Below are positions 52,526 to 61,637 of a stretch of DNA of 64,000 nt, piece by piece. The DNA is from Telluria mixta. GTDB taxonomy: Bacteria > Pseudomonadota > Gammaproteobacteria > Burkholderiales > Burkholderiaceae_D. The first letter of the stretch is position 1; each line of letters opens with the position of its first letter. The position numbers and the translations under genes are program-made. The stretch lies in contig NZ_CP119520.1 in assembly GCF_029223865.1 (NCBI RefSeq), forward strand, positions 4,402,001-4,466,000, given 5' to 3'. The notes below the pieces were generated by a model. That model was not told where the DNA came from and did no database searches. It was given only the letters and a program-made list of their open reading frames with translations.

Positions 52526-53884
52526 ATGGAGCACACAACGACCGCGGCCATGCCGGCCGCAACAACCAAACTCGCGTCGCGCACGCGCTGGGGCATACTC
52601 GCGATCCTGTTCATCGTCACGACGGTCAACTACGCGGACCGGGCCTCGATCTCGATCGCCGGTCCGGAAATCCGCAAGGCCCTGGGCCTGTCGCCCGTCG
52701 AGATGGGTTTTATTTTTTCCGCGTTCGCGTGGTCGTACGTGGCGGCGCAGTTGCCCGGCGGCTGGCTGCTCGACCGCTTCGGTTCGAAGATCACCTATTT
52801 CTTCAGCATCTTCCTGTGGTCGCTGTTCACGCTGTTGACGGGCGGCGTCGGCTTCCTCACCGGCGCCGCTGCCGTGGGCACACTGTTCGTGCTGCGTTTC
52901 CTCGTCGGCGCCGCGGAAGCGCCTTCGTTCCCGGGCAACAGCCGCATCACGTCGGCCTGGTTCCCCACGCACGAACGGGGCCTCGCGTCCGCGCTGTTCA
53001 ACTCCGCCCAGTATTTCGCGACCGTGCTGTTCGCGCCGATCATGGGCTGGCTCGTGCACGCCTTCGGCTGGGAGAGCGTGTTCATCGTGATGGGCGGCCT
53101 CGGGATCGCGCTGGCCTTCGTCTGGTTGAAAGTCATCCACGGGCCGAAGGACCACCCGTCCGTGAGCGCCAGCGAACTGAAATACATCGAGGAGGGCGGC
53201 GCGCTCGTCGACCTCGATGGCGCAAAGCGCTCGTCGCAGGCACCGGCGGTCGACACGCTCGCCTGCGTCAAGGAGTTGCTGGGCAACCGCATGCTGCTGG
53301 GCGTGTACATCGGTCAGTACTGCATCAACACGCTGACCTACTTCTTCCTCACGTGGTTCCCCGTGTACCTCGTGCAGGAGCGCCACATGACGATCCTGAA
53401 GGCGGGCTTCGTCGCGTCGCTGCCCGCCATCGCCGGCTTCCTCGGCGGCGTCGTGGGCGGCACGATCTCCGACCGCCTCGCGAAGGCCGGCTTCTCGCTG
53501 TCGATGTCGCGCAAGGTGCCGATCGTGTGCGGCATGCTGCTGTCGATGAGCATGATCGCCTGTAATTACATCGACACCGACGCCGTCGTCGTCGCCGTGA
53601 TGGCGCTGGCGTTCTTCGGCAAGGGCGTCGGCGCGCTGGGCTGGGCCGTCGTCGCGGACACGTCGCCGAAGGAAGCGGGCGGCCTGTCCGGCGCGCTGTT
53701 CAACACCTTCGGCAACATCGCGGGCATCACGACGCCGATCGTCATCGGCTACATCCTGCAGGGCACGGGCTCGTTCGCGGGCGCCCTGGTGTACGTGGGC
53801 GCGAATGCGGCCGTCGCGATCTTCAGCTATGTGTTCATCGTGGGCGAGATCAAGCGCGTGAAGCTGGTGAAGTCCCTGCGCTGA
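52526..53884 (+). CDS. MFS galactarate/glucarate transporter (GudP/GarP type)
   Basis: The 452-residue permease has 12 helices of the anion:cation symporter group. Diagnostic parts are TTVNYADRASISIAGPEIRKAL at the first helix, WSYVAAQLPGGWLLDRFGSK, FLVGAAEAPSFPGNSRITSAWFP (in parts) and ERGLASALFNSAQYF, nearly the GudP/GarP pattern. TTGGAGGGACC gives a good ribosome site. With garD and kdgD it makes an uptake-and-breakdown set for galactarate, and a glucarate role is possible as the transporters accept both. It ends directly against the convergent chemoreceptor gene. Confidence 0.94.
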   Translation: MEHTTTAAMPAATTKLASRTRWGILAILFIVTTVNYADRASISIAGPEIRKALGLSPVEMGFIFSAFAWSYVAAQLPGGWLLDRFGSKITYFFSIFLWSLFTLLTGGVGFLTGAAAVGTLFVLRFLVGAAEAPSFPGNSRITSAWFPTHERGLASALFNSAQYFATVLFAPIMGWLVHAFGWESVFIVMGGLGIALAFVWLKVIHGPKDHPSVSASELKYIEEGGALVDLDGAKRSSQAPAVDTLACVKELLGNRMLLGVYIGQYCINTLTYFFLTWFPVYLVQERHMTILKAGFVASLPAIAGFLGGVVGGTISDRLAKAGFSLSMSRKVPIVCGMLLSMSMIACNYIDTDAVVVAVMALAFFGKGVGALGWAVVADTSPKEAGGLSGALFNTFGNIAGITTPIVIGYILQGTGSFAGALVYVGANAAVAIFSYVFIVGEIKRVKLVKSLR

Positions 53885-55447
53885 TCAGGCCAGCGCCAGC
53901 GTGCGCGCGTCGTGTGCGCCGGTGCGGAACCGGCCGACGTTGTCCGCCAGGCGCATCGACTGCTCATGCAGCGCCTGCGCGGCGGCGGACGCCTCCTCGA
54001 CGAGCGCCGCGTTCTGCTGGGTCAGGCCGTCCACGTGCAGGACGGCCTGGTTGATTTCGCGTACGTGGACCGCCTGGTCGTCGCTGGCGGCCACGATCTC
54101 CTGCATCCGCGCGGCGAGTTCGGAGACGTTGGCGACGATCTGTTCCATCGTCGCGCCCGCGTGGCGCACCAGGCCCGAGCCGTCGGCGATGGCGGCCACC
54201 GATTCCTCGATGAGCACCTTGATCTCGCGCGCGGCGCCGGCCGAGCGCTGGGCCAGCGAACGCACTTCGCCGGCGACGACGGCGAAGCCGCGCCCCTGTT
54301 CGCCCGCGCGTGCGGCTTCCACCGCCGCGTTCAGCGCCAGGATATTGGTCTGGAAGGCGATGCCGTCGATGACCTGGATGATGTCGACGATGCGTGCGGC
54401 GGCGCCGTCGATGGCCGCCATCTTGTTTACGACCTGACCCATCACGTCGCCGCCCTGAGCGGCGACCGCGGAAGCCGTGCCCGCGACCGCACCCGCCGCC
54501 TGCGCCGTGGCTGCGTTGCGGCGCACGGTCGCCGTCAGCGTCTCCATCGACGCGGCGGTCTGCTCGAGCGACGACGCCTGCGACTCGGTGCGCTGCGACA
54601 GGTCGGCATTGCCGCTTGCGATTTCCTGCGTCACGGTGGTGATCACGTCCGCCCCGTCGCGCACTTCATGGACGATGCGCTGCAGGCCGAGGCGCATCGC
54701 ATGCAGCGTGCGCATCATGGCACCCAGTTCGTCGCCGGCGCGCGCATCGAGCGGCATCGTCAGGTCGCCGCGCTCGACGGCCTGGGCGAACGCACACGCG
54801 CGCATCACAGGACGCACGATCGTCGCCGTCACGGCCAGCGCCAGCACGACGGCCACGGCCACCGCAAGCGCGGAAATCGCCATGACGATCCACGTCGACT
54901 GGCCGCTCACCGCGGCGACGTCGCGGCCCGCCGCGTTCATGTCGGACTGGATCGCCTTGATGGCCTCGTCGAGATCCACGACGATCTTCTTGCGCAGCGG
55001 CGTGCACTCGTTGATGAGGAAGGCCGAATATTCTTCCATCGCATGCGCTTCGCGGTACTTGCGCGGGCGGTCGAGTTCCTTTGCCATCTGGCGCAGCCCT
55101 GCGCTCGCCTTGTCGAATTCGGGCCGGCCGCCCAGCACCGGCTGCAGTGCGTCGAGCCGCTCCAGGTACCTCGCGCGCTGCCGATCGAGGAGGTCGAGCT
55201 CCTGCCGCGCCTGCGCATCGTCGGTCATGATGAACGCGTTGCGCGCCTCGATCCCGGTCTGGGCCAGCGCTTCGCGGATGTCGTACAGCGGCCCCATCTG
55301 CTTTTCGCTGATCGCGGTGGCCTGCGCGATCGCGCGCGATGTGGCGTCGAGGCGCACGAGCGCGATGGCCGCGATGGCGAGCATCAGCGCGACGACGATA
55401 CCGAAGCTGAGGGCGAGGCGGGTGCGGATTTTCAGGTGAGTGAGCAT
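53885..55447 (-). CDS. Methyl-accepting chemotaxis protein
   Basis: The 520-residue protein has one N-terminal helix, a periplasmic four-helix-bundle sensor (residues about 30-185; [20 protein letters not shown]), a second helix ([20 protein letters not shown]), HAMP ([21 protein letters not shown]) and a cytoplasmic signalling rod. The hairpin tip is conserved: [51 protein letters not shown], described here by its ends [16 protein letters not shown] and [10 protein letters not shown]-rich methylation sites flank it. The C-terminus lacks the NWETF pentapeptide that tethers CheR/CheB in some receptors. Its place beside the galactarate cluster could mean sensing of sugar acids, which is speculation. 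Confidence 0.95.
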   Translation of the reverse strand: MLTHLKIRTRLALSFGIVVALMLAIAAIALVRLDATSRAIAQATAISEKQMGPLYDIREALAQTGIEARNAFIMTDDAQARQELDLLDRQRARYLERLDALQPVLGGRPEFDKASAGLRQMAKELDRPRKYREAHAMEEYSAFLINECTPLRKKIVVDLDEAIKAIQSDMNAAGRDVAAVSGQSTWIVMAISALAVAVAVVLALAVTATIVRPVMRACAFAQAVERGDLTMPLDARAGDELGAMMRTLHAMRLGLQRIVHEVRDGADVITTVTQEIASGNADLSQRTESQASSLEQTAASMETLTATVRRNAATAQAAGAVAGTASAVAAQGGDVMGQVVNKMAAIDGAAARIVDIIQVIDGIAFQTNILALNAAVEAARAGEQGRGFAVVAGEVRSLAQRSAGAAREIKVLIEESVAAIADGSGLVRHAGATMEQIVANVSELAARMQEIVAASDDQAVHVREINQAVLHVDGLTQQNAALVEEASAAAQALHEQSMRLADNVGRFRTGAHDARTLALA

Positions 55448-55608
55448 GGCGGCGACGGTCCGGAGTGTTAAACCACATCGATGCTAGCACGCGTTTCTTC
55501 CGGGAAACTGATTCTTGGTTGCAAATGTTGCGCTGAGAACACAAAAATCGGTACCTGCAACCGATCCCGGAGCCATCGTTGTAAGGTTACAATATTTGCA
55601 TCAATTCA

Positions 55609-57291
55609 ATGCGAGACCGTCTCATGCGCATGTTCGCCGTCCTGTCTTTCGTCTGCCTGACCGGCCATGTCCACGCACAGGACATCGTGCCCCGTCCGGC
55701 CCAGCTCCAGCGCGGCATCGGCGAGTACGTGCTTGGCCCATCCACCCGCATCGTCGCCAGCGGCAAGGCGCTGCCCGAAGCGGCGACCCTGCGCGACTAC
55801 CTGCGCCCGGCCACCGGCTTCGACCTGCCGGTGAGCGCACATGACAGCGCCAACGCGATCCGCCTGCGCCTCGACGCGAAGGCGGACCTGGGCAAGGAGG
55901 GCTACCGCCTCGTGAGCGACACCCGCGGCGTGACCATCTCGGCGGCGCAGCCGGCGGGCCTGTTCTACGGCATCCAGACGCTGCGCCAGATGCTCCCGGC
56001 CGACATCCATCGCCAGGCGGTCGTCAAGCGGACGTGGACGCTGCCGGCCGTCGTCATCGAGGACGCGCCGCGCTTTTCGTGGCGCGGCAGCCACCTGGAC
56101 GTCGCACGCCACTTCATGCCGAAGGAGTTCGTGCTGAAGCACATCGAGTTGCTGGCCCAGCACAAGATGAACGTCTTCCACTGGCACCTGACGGACGACC
56201 AGGGCTGGCGCATCGAGATCAGGCGCTATCCGCGCCTGACGCAGGTGGGGGCGTGGCGGCGCGACAGCATGCTTGCGTATGCGCCGCCGCGCTACGACGG
56301 CAAGCCGCACGGCGGTTTTTATACGCAGGACGACATCCGCGAAGTGGTCGCCTACGCGGCCGCGCGCCACGTGACGATCGTGCCCGAAATCGAGATGCCG
56401 GGCCATGCGCAGGCCGCCGTCGCCGCGTATCCCGAACTGGGCAACCGGCCGGACCGGACACTCCAGGTGGGCACCGACTGGGGCGTGATCCCGCACGTAT
56501 TCAACGTGGAAGACGGCACCATCACCTTTCTTCAACATGTGCTGGACGAGGTGATGGACCTGTTCCCGGGCCAGACCATCCACGTGGGCGGCGACGAATG
56601 CCCGAAGACGGAATGGGCCCAATCGCCCGCCGCGCTGGCGCGCATGAAGCAGCTGGGTCTCGTGCCGGCGACGGCCACGCTCACGGACATCCAGAACTAC
56701 CGCGACGCGCAGGGCAAGCCGGCCGAACATCCCGCGCTGCACGGCCTGCAAAGCTGGTTCATCGGACGCATGGATGCGCACCTGACGCAGCACGGCCGCC
56801 GCCTGATCGGCTGGGACGAGATTCTGGAAGGCGGCCTCGCGCCGGGTGCGGCCGTGATGAGCTGGCGCGGCGAGGCTGGCGGCATCAAGGCTGCCGGCGC
56901 CGGGCACGACGTCGTCATGACGCCCGAACGCGAGACCTATTTCGACTTTTACCAGGCCGACCCGAAGAGCCCGGGCTTCCGCGAACCGATGGGCGTGCGC
57001 GACGTGACGACGCTCGCGCGCGTGTACGCGTACGACCCGCTGCCGGCCGCGCTGCCGGCGTCCCAGGCAAGGTACGTGCTGGGCAGCCAGGCGCAGTTGT
57101 GGACGGAATACATGGCGACGCCGCGCGACGTCGAATACATGGCCTGGCCGCGCCTCGTGGCGCTGGCCGAAGGCCTGTGGACACCGAAGGAACGTAAGGA
57201 CTACGCGGGGTTCGAGGCACGGATGCCAGCGGCACTGGGCCGCCTGCAGGTGCAGGACGTGAACTACCGTCCTTTGCAAGGGCCGCGCTGA
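55609..57291 (+). CDS. Exported beta-N-acetylhexosaminidase, GH20
   Basis: The 560-residue protein has a signal peptide (MFAVLSFVCLTGHVHA), a GH20b-type N-terminal domain (DIVPRPAQLQRGIGEYVL; KEGYRLVSDTRGVTISAAQ in parts) and the GH20 barrel (FSWRGSHLDVARHFMPKEF, NVFHWHLTDDQGWRIEI). The catalytic pair is Asp329-Glu330 in HVGGDECPKTEW. It releases N-acetylglucosamine or N-acetylgalactosamine from chitooligosaccharides or glycans in the periplasm. It is shorter than the 750-residue types that carry extra C-terminal domains. The start is ATG 55609 or 55624; no clear ribosome site was seen. Single gene, divergent from the chemoreceptor. Confidence 0.93.
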   Translation: MRDRLMRMFAVLSFVCLTGHVHAQDIVPRPAQLQRGIGEYVLGPSTRIVASGKALPEAATLRDYLRPATGFDLPVSAHDSANAIRLRLDAKADLGKEGYRLVSDTRGVTISAAQPAGLFYGIQTLRQMLPADIHRQAVVKRTWTLPAVVIEDAPRFSWRGSHLDVARHFMPKEFVLKHIELLAQHKMNVFHWHLTDDQGWRIEIRRYPRLTQVGAWRRDSMLAYAPPRYDGKPHGGFYTQDDIREVVAYAAARHVTIVPEIEMPGHAQAAVAAYPELGNRPDRTLQVGTDWGVIPHVFNVEDGTITFLQHVLDEVMDLFPGQTIHVGGDECPKTEWAQSPAALARMKQLGLVPATATLTDIQNYRDAQGKPAEHPALHGLQSWFIGRMDAHLTQHGRRLIGWDEILEGGLAPGAAVMSWRGEAGGIKAAGAGHDVVMTPERETYFDFYQADPKSPGFREPMGVRDVTTLARVYAYDPLPAALPASQARYVLGSQAQLWTEYMATPRDVEYMAWPRLVALAEGLWTPKERKDYAGFEARMPAALGRLQVQDVNYRPLQGPR

Positions 57292-57294
57292 ACG

Positions 57295-58077
57295 TTACTG
57301 CATGAACCAGCCGTGGCTGACGACGATCGACTGACCCGTCAACGCATTCGACGGGAAGGTCGCGAGGAACAGCGCCGTCTGCGCGACGTCTTCCACGGTG
57401 GTGAACTCGCCGTCGACGGTCTCCTTCAGCATGACCTTCTTGACGACGTCTTCCTCGCTGATCCCGAGTTCCTTCGCCTGTTCCGGGATCTGCTTGTCGA
57501 CGAGCGGCGTGCGCACGAAGCCGGGGCAGATCACGTTCGCGCGCACGCCGTGTTTCGCGCCTTCTTTCGCGACCACCTTGGCCAGGCCGACGAGGCCGTG
57601 CTTCGCGGCGACGTACGGTGCCTTCAGCACGGACGCCTCCTTCGAGTGCACGGACCCCATGTAGATCACGGTGCCGCCGCGGCCCTGCGCATACATCCGC
57701 TTCAGGCAGGCGCGCGTTGTGAGGAAAGCGCCGTCCAGGTGAATCGCGAGCATCTTCTTCCAGTCGAAGAACTTGAATTCGTCGACCGGCGCGACGATCT
57801 GGATGCCCGCGTTCGACACGAGCACGTCGATGCCGCCGAATTGCTCCGCCACTTGCGCGATGCCCGCGTCGACCTGTTCCTCGTTCGTCACGTCCATCGC
57901 GACGGCCAGCGCGCGCTCGCCGGTCGGATCGAATTCGCGCGCGACGGCCTGCGCGGCTTCGAGGTTGAGGTCCGCGATGGCGACCTTCGCGCCGTGGTCG
58001 AAATAGGTCTTCGCGATCTCTTTGCCGATGCCGCTGGCGGCGCCCGTGACGACGGCGACTTTGTCCTGCATGTTCAT
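57295..58077 (-). CDS. bdhA: 3-hydroxybutyrate dehydrogenase
   Basis: ATG 58075-58077 follows AAAAGGA and gives 260 residues. It is a classical short-chain dehydrogenase with NAD site [11 protein letters not shown], and catalytic Ser142, Tyr155, Lys159 (GSVHSKEAS...YVAAKHG). [19 protein letters not shown] and the C-terminal SHGWFMQ are highly characteristic of D-3-hydroxybutyrate dehydrogenase, which oxidises 3-hydroxybutyrate from PHB breakdown to acetoacetate. Its start overlaps the stop of the patatin gene as ATGA, so the two are translationally coupled. A PHA synthase lies 5 kb away. Confidence 0.95.
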   Translation of the reverse strand: MNMQDKVAVVTGAASGIGKEIAKTYFDHGAKVAIADLNLEAAQAVAREFDPTGERALAVAMDVTNEEQVDAGIAQVAEQFGGIDVLVSNAGIQIVAPVDEFKFFDWKKMLAIHLDGAFLTTRACLKRMYAQGRGGTVIYMGSVHSKEASVLKAPYVAAKHGLVGLAKVVAKEGAKHGVRANVICPGFVRTPLVDKQIPEQAKELGISEEDVVKKVMLKETVDGEFTTVEDVAQTALFLATFPSNALTGQSIVVSHGWFMQ

Positions 58078-59306
58078 GATGGGTCCTTTTCTGCGGAGGT
58101 GGGGAGGGGAAGCGGGTGCGCGGGCGTCGTCAGGAAATCGTAGGTGGCCGGGTTGCACTCGAAGCGCGGCAGCTGGAAGATCTCTTCATGGGCGAGCGTC
58201 TTCGTCGCATCCTCATAGCCGGCCTGCCAGTGTTCCTTCATCGTGCGCCGCGAGAATTCGAAATCCTTGTACTGGCCTTCGTACGTCGGCGACCGGTAGA
58301 CCAGTTCGACGATGTTGTACAGCGCGGGATCGGACGCTTCCGCGAGCATCTGCGCCTGCGGCGTCGCGGCCAGTTCGGGCGGCATCATGGCCAGCAGTTC
58401 GTTGAACGCGGTACGCAGCTTTTCCGTGCGGCGGAATGCGTCGGTGGCGTTGCGGGTGCGGCTCGAATACTGGATCTCCTTCATGCGCGTGGCGACGGCG
58501 GCGAGGTCGCGCGGCACGTCGCCGCGCGCGCTCCACAGGTCGACCTGGAACACGAGCGTGTGCAGGCGCGACCGCGCGGACAGCACCCAGTCGAGCGGCG
58601 TGTTCGACACCATGCCGCCGTCCCAGTAACGTTCGCCGTCGATCTCCACCGCGTCGAAGCCGGGCGGCAGCGCGCCGCTGGCCATCACGTGCTCCGGCCG
58701 GATTTGGTCCTTGGCATTGTCGAAATAGGCGAAGTTGCCGGTCCTGACGTTGACGGCGCCGATCGACAGCCGCATCTCGCGCGCGTTGATGCGGTCGAAA
58801 TCGACGAGACGTTCAAGGGTCGCCCGAAGTGGGGCAGTATTGTAGAAACTCGTCGCGCCGGCGCCGGGCCATGCGAGGAAGGGCGGCGGCAGGCGCGGCT
58901 CGAAGAAGCCGGGCACGCCCTGCACGAGCACGCGTCCGGCCGCGATCTGGTTGACCCAGGCGTGCAGCGTGTCGACGAGCGGCACGCCGGTCCACCGGTC
59001 GCCCACGATGCCGTCGCTGGCCGTGCTGACCAGCTCCCAGAATTCGCGCAGGCGCTCGACCCGCCGTTCGCGCGGATTGCCCGCGATGATCGCACTGTTG
59101 ATGGCGCCGATCGAAATGCCGGACACCCACGTGGGTTCGACACCAGCTTCCAGCAGCTTTTCGTACACGCCGGCCTGGTACGCACCGAGCGCGCCGCCGC
59201 CTTGCAGCACGAGTGCGATGCTGTCGAATTCGGTGGCGCAGGCTTTCGGGACTTCGGCGGGCGCCCGCGTGCCTTCGTGCAGCACGCTTTCGTCGCGCTT
59301 ATTCAC
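58074..59306 (-). CDS. Patatin-like phospholipase coupled to bdhA
   Basis: The 410-residue protein has the patatin signature: oxyanion loop [11 protein letters not shown], nucleophile Ser65 in GISIGA and the Asp of the dyad in YWDGGMV (Asp229). A C-terminal region of about 110 residues ([30 protein letters not shown] in parts) is the DUF3734-type extension common in proteobacterial patatins next to bdhA. There is no signal peptide, so it acts in the cytoplasm or on granules or membranes. The ATGA coupling with bdhA suggests a role in PHB or lipid mobilisation; this is inference. Confidence 0.93.
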   Translation of the reverse strand: MNKRDESVLHEGTRAPAEVPKACATEFDSIALVLQGGGALGAYQAGVYEKLLEAGVEPTWVSGISIGAINSAIIAGNPRERRVERLREFWELVSTASDGIVGDRWTGVPLVDTLHAWVNQIAAGRVLVQGVPGFFEPRLPPPFLAWPGAGATSFYNTAPLRATLERLVDFDRINAREMRLSIGAVNVRTGNFAYFDNAKDQIRPEHVMASGALPPGFDAVEIDGERYWDGGMVSNTPLDWVLSARSRLHTLVFQVDLWSARGDVPRDLAAVATRMKEIQYSSRTRNATDAFRRTEKLRTAFNELLAMMPPELAATPQAQMLAEASDPALYNIVELVYRSPTYEGQYKDFEFSRRTMKEHWQAGYEDATKTLAHEEIFQLPRFECNPATYDFLTTPAHPLPLPTSAEKDPS

Positions 59307-59865
59307 GTTCCGGCACCGGCACGTTGAAGCCGTTCAGCGTCGTCGACACGAGTGCATACAGGCCGACGAGGTAGATCAGCTCATTGGCGCCATGCTGGCC
59401 GAACGTATCGACGGCAAGCCGGTACAGCGGCTCCGGCAGCACGCCGCCGCGCGCGAGCGCGTACGAGAAATCGAACGCGACATTTTCCTCGCGCGTGAGG
59501 TCGACGGGCTTCTGCCCGGCGACGAGGGCCGCGAGCCGTTCGGCCGACATGCCTTCGCGCTCCGCGACGGCGACGTGCGCATACAATTCGTACGCCGCGT
59601 TGTAGCGCGCCCCCACGACGAGGATGGCGATCTGGCGCGCCTTGTCGGGCAAGGTCGCATTGGCCGTCATCGCGAGCGTGAGGTTCCAGATGGCCTTGCC
59701 GATCGCCGGCTCGTGCAGCCAGGGATTCCAGGGCCCCATCAGGGCGCCGTCCTCGCGTTCGACCTTGAAGGCATTGAAGTTGGTGGCAATTCCTTTACGC
59801 ATGTCGTCGTAAAGGGCTTTTTGTTCGGCCGAGAGTTCGGCCGGCGGGATCAGTGGCAAACGCAA
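59299..59865 (-). CDS. Carboxymuconolactone decarboxylase-family protein
   Basis: The preferred start is TTG 59863-59865, which has AGGA five bases upstream and gives 188 residues beginning (M)RLPLIPPAELSAEQKALYDDMRK. An ATG at 60021 in the same frame would give 240 residues but lies 17 bases from the divergent NUDIX start. The protein matches CMD/AhpD-like enzymes in layout (PWNPWLHEPAIGKAIWNLTLAM, LPDKARQIAILVVGARYNAAYELYAHVAVAEREGM in parts), but the CxxC of AhpD is absent (ARYNAAYELYAH). The activity is unknown. It overlaps the patatin gene start by eight bases, forming an operon with patatin and bdhA. Confidence 0.87.
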   Translation of the reverse strand: MRLPLIPPAELSAEQKALYDDMRKGIATNFNAFKVEREDGALMGPWNPWLHEPAIGKAIWNLTLAMTANATLPDKARQIAILVVGARYNAAYELYAHVAVAEREGMSAERLAALVAGQKPVDLTREENVAFDFSYALARGGVLPEPLYRLAVDTFGQHGANELIYLVGLYALVSTTLNGFNVPVPERE

Positions 59866-60038
59866 TTCATTCCTCGCTTTGTCAATACGAAAGGGCGAGG
59901 CAACGTCGATGTCCGGGAAGCGCGTTGCCTCGGCGCGTATTCTGGCAAATTGCTGTTGAGGCCGCTGCACGATTGAATGATGCACGCCATATTTACAAGG
60001 CGCTGATAGCATCGCCGACACGACATGACGAGGAAAGC

Positions 60039-60665
60039 ATGAACGACACCTGGACCTGGCACCCGCAACTGGACGAACACGGACGCAAGGTGCGCCTGCA
60101 TGCGCCGTCGTGCGCAGCGAACCTCGCGGCGCTGGCCGACCCGCACGCCGCGGTCACGTTCGTGCCGGGCAGCGTATGCGCCGGCATGCTGGATGGCGTG
60201 CCGCTCGTGCCGTGCACGCGCGACGCCGTCGACGCTGCTTGCCTGAATGCCGCCGCGCTCGCCGAACCGCCGTTCATCCTGCCGCCAGGACGGCAGGCGG
60301 CGGCCGGCGCCGTCGTGCGCGAAGCCGACGGCCGCATCTGGCTCGTGGCGCCGTCGAACGGCTTCGGCGGCTACGCGGTGACGTTTCCGAAAGGGCGCGT
60401 CGAACCGGGCCTGCCGCTGCAGGCGACGGCCATCCGCGAAGTCTGGGAAGAGTCCGGGCTGCTCGTGGAGCCGGTGGCCTGGCTGGGCGACTTCCCTCGC
60501 ACGCAGACCTTTACACGCTTTTACATCGCGCGCCGGATCGGGGGCCATCCCGCGCACATGGGGTGGGAATCTCAGGCCGTCCACCTCGTGACGCCCGCGC
60601 AGGCGCACGGCCTGCTGCACCGGGATACCGATCGCGCGGTGCTGGAGGCACTGCTGCGGGCCTGA
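60039..60665 (+). CDS. NUDIX hydrolase
   Basis: ATG 60039 follows GAGGAAA and gives 208 residues. The Nudix region is FPKGRVEPGLPLQATAIREVWEESGLL: the REVWEESGL half of the box is intact, whereas the first Glu of GX5E is Leu. The catalytic metal-binding EE pair is therefore kept. An N-terminal segment of about 85 residues (HPQLDEHGRKVRLHAPSCAANLAAL in parts) precedes it, not typical of short MutT proteins. The substrate is some nucleoside diphosphate derivative and cannot be named. It is divergent from the CMD-family gene and convergent with the DsbA-family gene (four-base gap). Confidence 0.88.
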   Translation: MNDTWTWHPQLDEHGRKVRLHAPSCAANLAALADPHAAVTFVPGSVCAGMLDGVPLVPCTRDAVDAACLNAAALAEPPFILPPGRQAAAGAVVREADGRIWLVAPSNGFGGYAVTFPKGRVEPGLPLQATAIREVWEESGLLVEPVAWLGDFPRTQTFTRFYIARRIGGHPAHMGWESQAVHLVTPAQAHGLLHRDTDRAVLEALLRA

Positions 60666-60669
60666 CCTC

Positions 60670-61320
60670 TCAGTGGCTGACGGCGTACCTGTCCAGCAGC
60701 GTGCGCAGGCGCTGGTCCAGCGCGGCCGTGTGCGCATAGCCCGGGGCGATTTCCTGGATGCCGTCCGGCGTCTCGAGCAGCAGGGCAGGGAAGCTGCGCA
60801 CGCCCAGGGCGCGGGCGCGGTGGAAATCGGCCTGCGTGGCGGCGACGGTTTCCGGAGCGAGCCAGGCCGCGTGCACCGCGTCCGTCCCGACGTCCTGGCC
60901 TTGCGCGCGCAGGGCGGCCGCGGCGACGGTGGCCAGGATACGGCCATCCGTGGTGTCGAGACCGTCGACATAGAACGCGGCCTGCAGCGCGCGGAAGACG
61001 GCCAGCAGGTCCGCCTGCGGCGCCAGCCGGCGCACGGCGACGACGGCGCGGCAGATCGGCTCGGTGTCGTACACGAAGCCGCGCCGCGCCATGAATGCCG
61101 CGCGATTGAACGGCAGGCCGCTGCTGGCTTCCACCCGGGCCCAGTGAGCCAGGCGGAATGCCTTCCCGGCGTCATCGAGGACGTCGGTGGCACCGGCGCG
61201 CACGCCGCCGACGACGATGTCGAGCGGCAGCCCGGGATGCAGTGCCATCAACCCGGCCAGTTCCTTGCCGAAGCCGTAGCACCAGGAGCACATCGGGTCG
61301 CCTACGAAGATGAGTGTCAT
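60670..61320 (-). CDS. DsbA-family (FrnE-like) thiol oxidoreductase, cytoplasmic
   Basis: The 216-residue protein starts MTLIFVGDPMCSWCYGFGKEL with active cysteines Cys11 and Cys14 (CSWC) at the very N-terminus and no signal peptide, so it is a cytoplasmic DsbA-fold protein. The helical insert is present, and the cis-Pro loop is in ALGVRSFPALLLE. Such proteins (FrnE, HCCA isomerase-like) work in redox or polyketide-related reactions; the exact substrate is unknown. Its promoter region is shared with the Tgl-like gene, divergent across 317 bases. Confidence 0.9.
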   Translation of the reverse strand: MTLIFVGDPMCSWCYGFGKELAGLMALHPGLPLDIVVGGVRAGATDVLDDAGKAFRLAHWARVEASSGLPFNRAAFMARRGFVYDTEPICRAVVAVRRLAPQADLLAVFRALQAAFYVDGLDTTDGRILATVAAAALRAQGQDVGTDAVHAAWLAPETVAATQADFHRARALGVRSFPALLLETPDGIQEIAPGYAHTAALDQRLRTLLDRYAVSH

Positions 61321-61452
61321 GCGAGTTCCTTGTTTGTTGAATGGTCTGCGCTTGCTACTGCGCGAAGGAAACTATAAGGCCGCATCCGGCGGCGATAAAT
61401 GCATGCAGGGTCAAGAGAATTGATACACGGTGTAATGAATTCGCCGTGTTCC

Positions 61453-61488
61453 CTCCGTATCAGACGGAGCGTTTGAGTCAGCTCAAAC
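61453..61488 (+). promoter_or_regulatory. Two adjacent hairpins in the leader of the Tgl-like gene
   Basis: CTCCGT-N5-ACGGAG (61453-61469) and GTTTGAG-N4-CTCAAAC (61471-61488) are perfect inverted repeats separated by one base, about 150 bases before the GTG start. There is no T-run, so they look more like leader RNA structures or paired operators than a terminator. Apart from these and AT-rich DNA at 61520-61600, nothing is seen in the 317-base gap 61321-61637. Confidence 0.4.
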
Positions 61489-61637
61489 TGGATACAAGGT
61501 GGGGAAGACAGCAGAAGCCTTTCCAATTTGTAATGTTCGTTGCGCCTGTTTTTAATATTCGCTTCAGCTTCGCGGCGTACCGTTTCTATTGCATATCGGA
61601 AGCATCTGTTGTCGTCTCTTCTAAAGGCTGCCGCACC

